Both the position numbers and the translations under genes were made by a program. DNA of 6,316 bases from Ahrensia sp. (lineage in GTDB: Bacteria; Pseudomonadota; Alphaproteobacteria; Rhizobiales; Rhizobiaceae). Location: assembly GCA_024639025.1 (NCBI GenBank), contig JAHEJF010000114.1, positions 1-6,316 of the forward strand, read 5' to 3'. Below are positions 1 to 5,725 of the stretch, one piece after another (positions within the stretch are counted from its first letter, which is position 1; each line of letters starts with the position of its first letter). Below the pieces are notes generated by a model, which was given only the letters and a program-made list of their open reading frames with translations, was not told where the DNA came from and ran no database searches.

Positions 1-21
1 GCGGAGAAAGTGATGTAAGAG

Positions 22-651
22 ATGCATGATGCGACTGACCACATCTTGTTTGATGGAGGGCGTGCGCCCAATCCGCGCCGTGTGGCGATATTTCTCGCTG
101 AAAAGCAAATTGAGGTGACCAAGCAGCCTGTGGATATGGGCGCGCTGGAACATAAGGCCAAGACGGTGGCCACCCTCAACCCGTTGATGCAACTGCCTTT
201 GCTTAAATTGCCCGATGGAACAGTATTGACCGAGAGCATCGCAATCTGCCGATATTTTGAAGCCCTGTTTCCAGAGCCTAATCTTTTTGGGATTGGAGCG
301 AAGGAGATGGCGCAGATCGAGATGTGGCAACGTCGTATAGAGCTGGAGTTCGTGTTTAGGGTGGCTCAGGCCTTCAGGCATACCCATCGCGCCATGGCGG
401 ATTGGGAAGTGCCCCAAGTGCCCGAATGGGGAGAGGCAAATCGGCCCAAAGCGATCAAGTTCGCGCAGCTGCTGAACCAGCGACTTGCGGAATACGCCTA
501 TGTCTGCGGAGACAGATTCACCGTAGCGGATATCACGGCGATTATTGGACTGGATCTCTCCAAGCCAGCCAAGATCATCTATCCCGAAGAATTTGAGCAT
601 TTGAACGGCTGGGCCGACCGGATCCGCCAACGCAAAAGTTATGTTCCATGA
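22..651 (+). CDS. Glutathione S-transferase family protein
   Basis: Probable cytosolic glutathione transferase (209 aa, a usual length), which would conjugate glutathione to electrophiles or bind small ligands; the substrate cannot be read from sequence. The N-terminal thioredoxin-like domain spans about residues 8-85. It holds the RAPNPRRV stretch (14-21) at the start of helix 1, a cis-proline loop around QLP (57-59), and the glutathione-binding TES motif (70-72). The all-helical C-terminal domain (about 95-205) carries the N-capping box FTVAD (166-170). No clear catalytic Ser, Cys or Tyr stands out at the active-site position, so a binding or atypical role is possible. The ATG at 22 has only a weak GGAG upstream (3-6). 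A short open frame ending in TAA at 16-18 could be the tail of an upstream gene. The stop overlaps the next start as ATGA, suggesting one transcript and translational coupling. The family call is firm, the function is not. Confidence 0.92.
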   Translation: MHDATDHILFDGGRAPNPRRVAIFLAEKQIEVTKQPVDMGALEHKAKTVATLNPLMQLPLLKLPDGTVLTESIAICRYFEALFPEPNLFGIGAKEMAQIEMWQRRIELEFVFRVAQAFRHTHRAMADWEVPQVPEWGEANRPKAIKFAQLLNQRLAEYAYVCGDRFTVADITAIIGLDLSKPAKIIYPEEFEHLNGWADRIRQRKSYVP

Positions 652-1253
652 CGCCCGACGCATTGAGCCGGTCGATCAAGGCATGTCGTCAGTGCCGCGA
701 CAATCCGGCCGGACCAGTCTTGCCGCATGAGCCCAATCCCGTTTGCGTTCTGTCTTCAACAGCCCGAATTTGCATTGCGGGACAAGCGCCCGGGATACGG
801 GTTCACAGGTCCGGGCGTCCTTTTACAGATCCTTCCGGCGATCGCCTGCGCAGTTGGATGGGAATTGATGAAACCGTTTTCTATGACGAAACAAAAATCT
901 CGATCGTGCCGATGGGCTTTTGCTTTCCCGGTCACGACAAAAAGGGTGGTGATCTTCCGCCGCGCAAAGAATGTCGCGCACTGTGGCACGACAAGATATT
1001 TGCGGGCATGCCGCAACTCGAACTGATCTTGACGATTGGCCAGTATGCGCAATCGTACCATCTGGGAAGTGCAAGAAAGGCCAATATGACCGACACAGTG
1101 TCTGCTTGGCGCGAATATCTCTCTGGTGGCAAACCGAGCATTCTGCCCATGCCACATCCATCCTGGCGCAACAATTCATGGTTGAAGCGCCATGACTGGT
1201 TCGAAGCCGAGCTTCTGCCTGTCTTGCGCAAGAGAGTGCAAGAATTGCTGTAG
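648..1253 (+). CDS. Uracil-DNA glycosylase superfamily protein, probable 4Fe-4S type
   Basis: A 201-aa member of the UDG superfamily, whose members cut uracil or other damaged bases out of DNA to begin base excision repair. Motif A is GQAPG (45-49), followed by SGRPFTDPSGD (55-65). The C-terminal motif is PHPSWRNN (169-176), with His170 matching the HPS motif of the superfamily. Cysteines 13, 16, 92 and 109 give CX2C, a long gap, then CX16C, the pattern that binds a 4Fe-4S cluster in family 4 and 5 enzymes. Motif A has Gln where family 4 has Glu (GEAPG), and the SGR-FT-SGD stretch is closer to family 5, so the protein sits between described families. The KRRIH insertion of UdgX is absent. Its ATG overlaps the transferase stop and has no clear ribosome site, so translation is probably coupled. 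Superfamily membership is well supported; glycosylase activity is inferred. Confidence 0.88.
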   Translation: MTPDALSRSIKACRQCRDNPAGPVLPHEPNPVCVLSSTARICIAGQAPGIRVHRSGRPFTDPSGDRLRSWMGIDETVFYDETKISIVPMGFCFPGHDKKGGDLPPRKECRALWHDKIFAGMPQLELILTIGQYAQSYHLGSARKANMTDTVSAWREYLSGGKPSILPMPHPSWRNNSWLKRHDWFEAELLPVLRKRVQELL

Positions 1254-1327
1254 ATTTATCGATCTGGTTGGAATAATATTGCGCAAAACGCCAATGCGAA
1301 CCCTCACTATTAGAAAGATATTTCGAA
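1254..1327 (+). promoter_or_regulatory. Leader of the AsnC/Lrp gene with a TTGCGCAA palindrome
   Basis: This 74-base A/T-richer gap precedes the regulator gene. It contains a perfect 8-base palindrome, TTGCGCAA, at 1279-1286. AsnC/Lrp proteins commonly bind near their own promoter, so an autoregulatory operator here is plausible but unproven. No convincing -35/-10 pair could be assigned. The ribosome site is weak (GAAAG at 1314-1318). No terminator for the preceding gene is visible, so read-through from the glycosylase gene is possible. Confidence 0.35.
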
Positions 1328-1798
1328 ATGGATCGTCTGGATAAAAAGATTTTGAAACTGCTTCAGGAAGACGCGACCATCGCGGTCGCCGATATCGCCA
1401 AGAAAGTTGGTTTGTCGACTACGCCTTGCTGGCGCCGTATCCAAAAGCTGGAAGAGGAGGGGGTAATCAGAAAGCGCGTTGCGTTGCTGGATACTGCTGC
1501 AATTAATGCGCGTGTCACGGTGTTTGTATCGATCCGGACCAATGCGCATTCTGTTGAATGGCTGAAGCGCTTTTCGGAAGTGATTGCGGAATTCCCGGAA
1601 GTGGTCGAGTTTTATCGAATGAGTGGTGAGGTTGACTATCTGCTGCGAGTGGTCGTGCCGGACATCGCGGCATTTGATGAATTCTACAAGCGGTTGATTG
1701 CCAAGATCGAAATTCGGGATGTCTCGTCTGCATTCGCAATGGAGCAGATCAAGTATACAACCGAAATGCCGCTCGACTACATGTCCGTTGATCGGTGA
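1328..1798 (+). CDS. AsnC/Lrp-family transcriptional regulator
   Basis: A DNA-binding regulator of the feast/famine (Lrp/AsnC) family, which forms dimers and higher oligomers and usually responds to an amino acid. At 156 aa it is of normal full length. The N-terminal winged helix-turn-helix covers about residues 2-50, with the recognition helix in the family signature LSTTPCWRRIQKLEEEG (29-45). A linker strand (about 48-60) leads into the C-terminal RAM ligand-binding domain (about 62-142), where MSGEVDYLLRV (98-108) matches the usual effector and oligomerisation region. The ATG at 1328 gives the standard MDRLDKKIL beginning. The gene faces the leftward genes tail to tail. The effector and targets are unknown; its own promoter is the default guess, and the amino acid transporter further along is a weaker candidate. 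The family assignment is secure. Confidence 0.95.
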   Translation: MDRLDKKILKLLQEDATIAVADIAKKVGLSTTPCWRRIQKLEEEGVIRKRVALLDTAAINARVTVFVSIRTNAHSVEWLKRFSEVIAEFPEVVEFYRMSGEVDYLLRVVVPDIAAFDEFYKRLIAKIEIRDVSSAFAMEQIKYTTEMPLDYMSVDR

Positions 1799-1802
1799 TC
1801 AA
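1788..1802. other. Short inverted repeat across the regulator stop codon
   Basis: TTGATC-GGT-GATCAA is a perfect 6-base inverted repeat with a 3-base loop, spanning the TGA stop (1796-1798) of the AsnC/Lrp gene. It lies at the convergence of the rightward and leftward transcripts. It has no T-run on either side and a weak A/T-containing stem, so it is at best a poor terminator. The rest of the 42-base gap (1799-1840) shows no better hairpin. Confidence 0.3.
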
Positions 1803-1840
1803 GACCTTGGAATTTGATGAAATGAAGAGCCGAATGAGTG

Positions 1841-2584
1841 TCAACTCGCAAGCTCGGTCAAAAGTTCCTTAAAAAGCACCGGTTCGAATGCAGCAGGTGC
1901 GACAAAGGGATTGGACATCGCGTAGATCGTAAACAAAATAAATCCGGTGTAGGCGGCATACATAGATATCAAAATGACGTTGGATCTTGAGGCGGTGAAT
2001 GTGTAATAGGCGGCCGCAACAAGAAGCACCCCAATAAGTGCCGCTACCCAGAACAACACATTCAATGATGACTTGGCGTGGTGCTCGCGCAGGTCTCGGT
2101 TTTCGGCAATAAGATGGATTTTTCTGAGCATGTTCTCTCTTAACGATTCATGCCTTGGTGTCGCTGCGGGCAGGTCGAGGATCAACTGATAACCTGCGTC
2201 CCACTGAGCCCAGGCCTGACCAGAAAGATCACCATTCGTTCCGAGCTGTTGCCACTCATCTGCTTGAACGACTTTCAAATATTCTTGCATGATGGATTGG
2301 ATGCCGTCAGCAGCCTCGCCGTATCTGGCTGCATCGTAATAGACATCGGAAACAGCGTTCACTTCGGTGGCAATTTCAAGTCCAAGCTGCTGGTATTCAA
2401 CAACTTCGGATGCAAACACGAGTGCCAACACGAGCCCATGCAAAGCTGAAATTCGAAACAGAACCGATCCCGACAGGTCTTTGGTCCGATCGTCTGGGTT
2501 ATCCGGCATAATGTGACGCATGCCGAAATAGCAAAGCAGCACCACTGCTACCGTAATGATGATCACTGCCGCACCAATTAGCAT
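1841..2584 (-). CDS. Four-helix membrane protein, DUF4239 (bestrophin-like)
   Basis: A 247-aa integral membrane protein of unknown function. Predicted membrane segments lie near residues 2-22, 42-60, 174-196 and 202-224, in two pairs separated by a soluble, mostly helical stretch (about 62-172). That layout, the second helix running into a helical EVVEY...EVNAVSDVYYDA region, a mid-protein YLKVVQADEW segment (102-111), and the NPF...F.PVLF.LL ending (225-242) resemble DUF4239 proteins, sometimes labelled bestrophin-like. I recall the family pattern rather than a scored match. The start is backed by AAGGA at 2594-2590, five bases before the ATG. It is the last leftward gene, 73 bases after the HisM-like permease, so it may be read from the transporter transcript or from its own promoter. 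Nothing ties it functionally to amino acid uptake. An ion-channel role would be speculation. Confidence 0.7.
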   Translation of the reverse strand: MLIGAAVIIITVAVVLLCYFGMRHIMPDNPDDRTKDLSGSVLFRISALHGLVLALVFASEVVEYQQLGLEIATEVNAVSDVYYDAARYGEAADGIQSIMQEYLKVVQADEWQQLGTNGDLSGQAWAQWDAGYQLILDLPAATPRHESLRENMLRKIHLIAENRDLREHHAKSSLNVLFWVAALIGVLLVAAAYYTFTASRSNVILISMYAAYTGFILFTIYAMSNPFVAPAAFEPVLFKELLTELAS

Positions 2585-2635
2585 TGTTTTCCTTCATCCC
2601 ATCGATGCAGTCATTTAAAGCTCAATATCGAAACG

Positions 2636-2650
2636 GATGATCCGATCATC
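2636..2650 (-). terminator. Weak hairpin after the permease operon
   Basis: GATGAT-CCG-ATCATC is a perfect 6-base stem with a 3-base loop, seven bases past the stop of the HisM-like permease. On the minus strand it is followed only by CGTTTCG, so there is no real T-run and the A/T-rich stem is weak. It might slow polymerase or stabilise the permease mRNA end, or may simply be chance. The rest of the 73-base gap shows only the ribosome site of the next gene. Confidence 0.25.
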
Positions 2651-2657
2651 GCAGTTT

Positions 2658-3491
2658 CTACCGCTTCAAATGGCGGGTTAGTCTTGCCTCGAGCCGGTTC
2701 CAGATATTGCGCAGCGCTTCAACGATTATCAGATACAGGATTGCTGCATAGATATAAGTCTGGAAATCAAAGGTGCGCGAATAAGCGCGGCGGGTCTCGC
2801 CCATCAGATCAAAAACCGTCACAATCGCCACGATGGCAGAGCCCTTGATCATCAATATGATTTCATTGCCATAGGGACGAAGCGCAACGATCATTGCTTG
2901 TGGCATAATGATCTTCCTGAAGATGGTAATGTCGTTCAATCCAAGCGCGCGACCGCCTTCCCACTGCCCCTTGGGCACACTCTCAAGAGCGCCGCGGAGA
3001 ATCTCTGCTTGATAGGCAGCTGTGTTCAACGTGAAGGCGAACAATGCACAATTCCAGGCATCCCTGAAGAATCCCCAAAGCCCGATTGCTTCAAGTTCTG
3101 TGCGAAAGGAGCCAAAGCCGTAATAGATCAGGAATAGTTGGGCGATGAGCGGGGTGCCGCGAAAGAAATATACATAGGCATACGCAATCATACTCAATAC
3201 GGAATTTGATGACATGCGCATGAATGCGAGCGGTAAGGAAATAATTGCGCCCAGCACGATAGATTTGCCCACTAATTCGAGCGTGACCATCAACCCATTG
3301 AGATAGCGTGGGGCATAGCGTTGCATGAATTCAGGATTCCATGCGGTAAATAGCCATGCCACCATCAACGCAGCGGACACGATCCATATTGTCATCAATG
3401 TCGTGCCGGCAATGCGTTGCCCCGACCATTTGCGCGCCAGCGCTGGCGGTGGCGGTAGCTCTGGCAACATCTCCTGATTAACAATTGTCAT
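2658..3491 (-). CDS. Polar amino acid ABC transporter permease, HisM-like
   Basis: Inner-membrane subunit of a type I ABC importer of the histidine/arginine/ornithine/octopine class; it forms half of the substrate channel with the HisQ-like neighbour. It is 277 aa, slightly long because of a proline-rich N-terminal tail (10-16). Membrane segments fall near 31-51, 68-92, 104-126, 146-163, 212-230 and 247-263. Class signatures are YFFRGTPLIAQLFLIYYG (108-125) and the cytoplasmic EAA loop GQWEGGRALGL (175-185), which docks on the ATPase. The first base of its ATG is shared with the last base before it through TGATG: the upstream permease stop overlaps this start by one base, so translation is coupled. 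A GGAG lies eight bases before the ATG. No ATPase gene follows; the next gene is an unrelated membrane protein. The permease identity is firm, while the amino acid specificity is inferred from the binding protein. Confidence 0.94.
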   Translation of the reverse strand: MTIVNQEMLPELPPPPALARKWSGQRIAGTTLMTIWIVSAALMVAWLFTAWNPEFMQRYAPRYLNGLMVTLELVGKSIVLGAIISLPLAFMRMSSNSVLSMIAYAYVYFFRGTPLIAQLFLIYYGFGSFRTELEAIGLWGFFRDAWNCALFAFTLNTAAYQAEILRGALESVPKGQWEGGRALGLNDITIFRKIIMPQAMIVALRPYGNEIILMIKGSAIVAIVTVFDLMGETRRAYSRTFDFQTYIYAAILYLIIVEALRNIWNRLEARLTRHLKR

Positions 3492-4198
3492 CAGCGCTGC
3501 TCCGCCCGCTTGGCCGCTTTTTCGATCCGGCTAAACACAATGGAAGACAGTACGGCAAGAACAAGAAACAGCATGCAAGCAATACCGAAGAACAAGAAGG
3601 CTTCCTTGGTCACACGGGCAGCAATGCCTGTTTGTCGCATGATATCGGCCAAGCCAATCACCGAAATTAGTGCGGTATCCTTGATCAAGATCATCCACAG
3701 ATTACCCAGGCCCGGTAGTGCAATCCGAATGAGCTGCGGCAGGATTATCTTGAACATGGTTTGGGCGCGGCCCATGCCCAGCGCGTAACCGCCTTCGTAC
3801 TGGCCTTGCGGAATGGCGCGGAACGCGGAAAGAAGCACTTCGCTTGAATAGGAAGAGAACACAAGGGCCAGTGCAATCATGCCGGCAAGGAATGCATTGA
3901 TCTCAACGCCGCTCTCAAATCCGATTGCACGGGCGATGTTTGAGATGCCAATCTGCAACCCGAAATAGACCATGAATATGGTGAGTAGTTCGGGCAATCC
4001 TCTGAAAATTGTTGTGTAGATATCTGCTGCGATGCGCAGACTTTTTTCGCTGCTCTGCTTGGCAAGAGCGATCATGAACCCGATAAAAAGGCCAACCGGG
4101 AGCGTGGCCAATGACAATGAAATGGTGACCAGCAATCCCAGTGCGATCTCATCGCCCCAGCCGGTGTCTCCAAAGCCAATTAGTTCCCAACCGCTCAA
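3491..4198 (-). CDS. Polar amino acid ABC transporter permease, HisQ-like (TTG start)
   Basis: Second channel subunit of the importer, partner of the HisM-like permease. With the start chosen here it has 235 aa, normal for HisQ/OccQ relatives. Membrane segments lie near 18-45, 57-80, 101-125, 153-172 and 200-223. The class motif FRGLPELLTIFMVYFG (65-80) and EAA loop GQYEGGYALG (132-141) are intact. The frame stays open to an upstream TTG at 4240, but that codon lies inside a strong hairpin with no ribosome site. The TTG at 4198 follows a G-rich run by five bases and gives MSGWELIGFGDTGWGDEI, which matches how relatives begin as I recall them. No in-frame ATG exists near the N-terminus. It sits 69 bases after the binding-protein stop and overlaps the next permease by TGATG. 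The function is firm, the start codon moderately so. Confidence 0.92.
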   Translation of the reverse strand: MSGWELIGFGDTGWGDEIALGLLVTISLSLATLPVGLFIGFMIALAKQSSEKSLRIAADIYTTIFRGLPELLTIFMVYFGLQIGISNIARAIGFESGVEINAFLAGMIALALVFSSYSSEVLLSAFRAIPQGQYEGGYALGMGRAQTMFKIILPQLIRIALPGLGNLWMILIKDTALISVIGLADIMRQTGIAARVTKEAFLFFGIACMLFLVLAVLSSIVFSRIEKAAKRAEQR

Positions 4199-4203
4199 AT
4201 GGA

Positions 4204-4209
4204 CCCCCC
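4204..4209 (-). promoter_or_regulatory. G-rich ribosome-binding site that decides the HisQ-like start
   Basis: On the minus strand a run of six G residues ends five bases before the TTG at 4198. It is not a canonical GGAGG but can pair with the C-rich anti-Shine-Dalgarno end. No comparable site precedes the upstream TTG at 4240, which is buried in a hairpin. This spacing is the main sequence argument for the shorter protein. Confidence 0.5.
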
Positions 4210-4225
4210 AATAATGCGCGATGCG

Positions 4226-4250
4226 AAAACGGCGGGGCAAGGCCCCGCCG
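4226..4250 (-). terminator. Terminator-like hairpin between binding protein and permeases
   Basis: Read on the minus strand, CGGCGGGGC-CTT-GCCCCGCCG forms a perfect, almost all-G/C 9-base stem with a 3-base loop (4250-4230), followed by TTTT (4229-4226). It begins 18 bases after the binding-protein stop and ends before the permease ribosome site. This is the form of an intrinsic terminator with a short T-run. In such operons a leaky terminator or mRNA-stabilising stem here commonly lets the periplasmic protein be made in excess over the membrane subunits. Full termination would silence the permeases unless they have their own promoter, and no obvious promoter is visible in the 40 bases left. 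Confidence 0.75.
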
Positions 4251-4267
4251 GTTGGTATGTGATGGGC

Positions 4268-5050
4268 TTATCCGCCGTAAACGTCAAACGAAAAGTACTT
4301 GTCGTTTATTTCCTGATAGGTTCCGTTGGCGCGAATGGCGTCGATCGCCGCGTTAAACTTCTCACGAAGCTCGTCTTCGCCCTTGCGGATCGCAATGCCT
4401 GCGCCTTCACCGTTGATGATCAAATCCGGTGTCAGCGTGCCGAGGATTTTACAACACGCACCATCCTCTGTTTCGAGCCACTCAGACAGCACCACAACAT
4501 CGTCGATGACGGCATCCACACGGCCGCTTGCAATGTCGAGCTTGTACTCATCTGGTGTGGGGTAGAGTTTGAGTTCTGCTGAACCCAGCTTCTCTTCGGC
4601 ATAGTTTGAGTGTGTTGTCGATGACTGCGCACCAAGAACCTTGCCTGCCAAAGCTGCATCTGTTGCTTCGGCAATATCGGAGTCCACCGGAACCGCAATC
4701 GCTGGCGGTGTGTTGTAGTATTTTGCAGTGAAGTCGACTTTTTCCTTGCGCTCTTCTGTGATCGACATTGACGCAATGATCGCGTCGAATTTGCCGGCAA
4801 GAAGGGCAGGGATAATGCCATCCCAGTCCTGTGTGACGAATTCGCAATCGGCCTTCATCTCTTCACACAGCGCTTTGGCAATATCGATGTCAAAGCCGAC
4901 CAAAGAGCCGTCAGCTTCAAGATTGTTGAATGGCGGGTAAGCGCCTTCCGTGCCAATTTTTACTTTCATCGCATGGCCATCTGCATGCGCCGCACCGATT
5001 GTCAGCGCCAGAGTCGCAGCCGAAGCCATAAAGATTTTTGAAATACGCAT
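4268..5050 (-). CDS. Periplasmic polar amino acid-binding protein, HisJ/LAO-like
   Basis: Secreted solute receptor of the amino acid ABC importer (260 aa, SBP family 3). A Sec signal peptide covers residues 1-23, with likely cleavage after AHA. Aligned from memory to HisJ and the lysine/arginine/ornithine protein, the ligand contacts are mostly kept: Tyr38, Ser94, Ser96 and Arg101 in ASMSITEER, Thr146, and Asp184, the acidic residue that meets the side of the ligand. Glu35 replaces the usual Asp and His147 the usual Gln. Cys62 and Cys69 match the HisJ disulphide spacing. The protein ends in FDVYGG like HisJ. An adjacent cysteine pair (199-200) is extra. A basic amino acid such as arginine, lysine, ornithine or histidine is the likely ligand. 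AGGA lies eight bases before the ATG. It is the first gene of the operon, after a 120-base leader. Confidence 0.95.
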   Translation of the reverse strand: MRISKIFMASAATLALTIGAAHADGHAMKVKIGTEGAYPPFNNLEADGSLVGFDIDIAKALCEEMKADCEFVTQDWDGIIPALLAGKFDAIIASMSITEERKEKVDFTAKYYNTPPAIAVPVDSDIAEATDAALAGKVLGAQSSTTHSNYAEEKLGSAELKLYPTPDEYKLDIASGRVDAVIDDVVVLSEWLETEDGACCKILGTLTPDLIINGEGAGIAIRKGEDELREKFNAAIDAIRANGTYQEINDKYFSFDVYGG

Positions 5051-5170
5051 GAATACTATCCTGATTTGTTACGCAAAATGTGCCCCTAGGGCAATTAAAT
5101 CCTTAAAATGTCTGGATTTCCGCGATTGTTTCACGACTTGCTCCACAATTGCAACAGAAAAACATGCCGC
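5051..5170 (-). promoter_or_regulatory. Leader and probable promoter region of the transporter operon
   Basis: This 120-base gap separates the b561 gene from the binding-protein gene and is A/T-richer than its surroundings. It holds an inverted repeat TGCCC-CTA-GGGCA (5081-5093) containing the palindrome CCCTAGGG (5084-5091). AAAATGT occurs at 5075-5081 and again at 5105-5111, exactly 30 bases apart. TTACGCAAAA (5069-5078) resembles TTGCGCAAAA before the AsnC/Lrp gene. A weak promoter candidate on the minus strand is TTGCAA (5154-5149) with AACAAT 18 bases later. No clear terminator for the b561 gene is seen, so read-through is possible. Regulation here is likely, but the regulator cannot be named. 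Confidence 0.45.
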
Positions 5171-5722
5171 TTATCTGCCGCCACGTTTTGGCCGCAGCAT
5201 GCGCATCCGATTGCCGCCTTTGCCGAAGATCATGTGTTTGGCGAAACCAAGCAGGTGCAAAGCAAAAAGAGGGATAATGACATGGCCCGCAGCGTCGTGC
5301 GTTTCCTCCAAAAGCGCGTGGATCAACTGATTGCCGCTATAGGGTGCCGCCCAGTTGCCGAGTGCAAAAAACGTATAGGGTTCGCCGGCAAACAACGGAA
5401 GCAATGCGCCCGTGACGGCAGTCACGAGCACAACGAGCAGCATGCCGATCATCACCAGACGTGACAGGAAGTTCAGCGCTGGATGTTGGTCGACGGATCT
5501 GGGAAAGCCCTTTGACCATCTGTAGATCACCCTTGCCAACAATGGCGCTGCCAACAACATGCCAACCGACACATGATAAGTCAGCCATTCATCCTCATGC
5601 GTCAGAAAAAGAAAAATGACCGCGATAGCCCCTGTCCAATGGGCAATAACTGATATTAGCGAGTAGTTTGCGACCGGATCCTCGATGCCGGTTGGTATAT
5701 GGTGTTCTATCGGATCGTTCAT
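5171..5722 (-). CDS. Cytochrome b561-family membrane haem protein
   Basis: A 183-aa inner-membrane di-haem b cytochrome of the bacterial b561 (CybB-like) family, which passes electrons between quinones and other partners. Four membrane helices lie near residues 21-40, 48-68, 86-110 and 143-165. Candidate haem ligands are His28 in AHW of helix 1, His50 at the start of helix 2, and His142 and His156 around helix 4. The 14-residue spacing of the last two equals that in E. coli CybB, and the KHMIFGKGGNRMRMLRP tail also resembles it. The ATG lies three bases past the moeA stop with no clear ribosome site, so coupling to moeA translation is likely. Its electron partner is unknown; b561-type proteins serve as superoxide or quinol oxidoreductases and as membrane anchors for some periplasmic redox enzymes. 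The family call is firm and the physiological role open. Confidence 0.9.
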   Translation of the reverse strand: MNDPIEHHIPTGIEDPVANYSLISVIAHWTGAIAVIFLFLTHEDEWLTYHVSVGMLLAAPLLARVIYRWSKGFPRSVDQHPALNFLSRLVMIGMLLVVLVTAVTGALLPLFAGEPYTFFALGNWAAPYSGNQLIHALLEETHDAAGHVIIPLFALHLLGFAKHMIFGKGGNRMRMLRPKRGGR

Positions 5723-5725
5723 ATT

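Noticed and set aside
1..18. Open frame ending in TAA at 16-18, possible tail of an upstream gene
   Set aside because: Only five residues are visible and other frames are also open or stop by chance, so no gene can be claimed.
756..1231. Several reverse-strand and alternate-frame open frames of 99-133 codons inside the glycosylase gene
   Set aside because: They lie wholly within a gene with intact family motifs, have no recognisable domains, and look like shadows.
648..1253. Possible UdgX (DNA-crosslinking glycosylase)
   Set aside because: The KRRIH insertion characteristic of UdgX is absent and motif A differs from the GEQPG form.
4247..4258. 12-base repeat GCCGGTTGGTAT, also at 5687-5698
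   Set aside because: About one such pair is expected by chance in a window this long, and the copies sit in unrelated contexts (a hairpin flank and b561 coding sequence).
4199..4582. Forward frame of 127 codons across the permease start and the end of the binding-protein gene
   Set aside because: It lies antisense to two well-supported genes, crosses the hairpin, and its product has no recognisable features.
4950..5464. Two forward frames (126 and 118 codons) spanning the transporter leader and the b561 gene
   Set aside because: They are antisense to the signal peptide and haem-protein coding regions, with composition typical of shadow frames.
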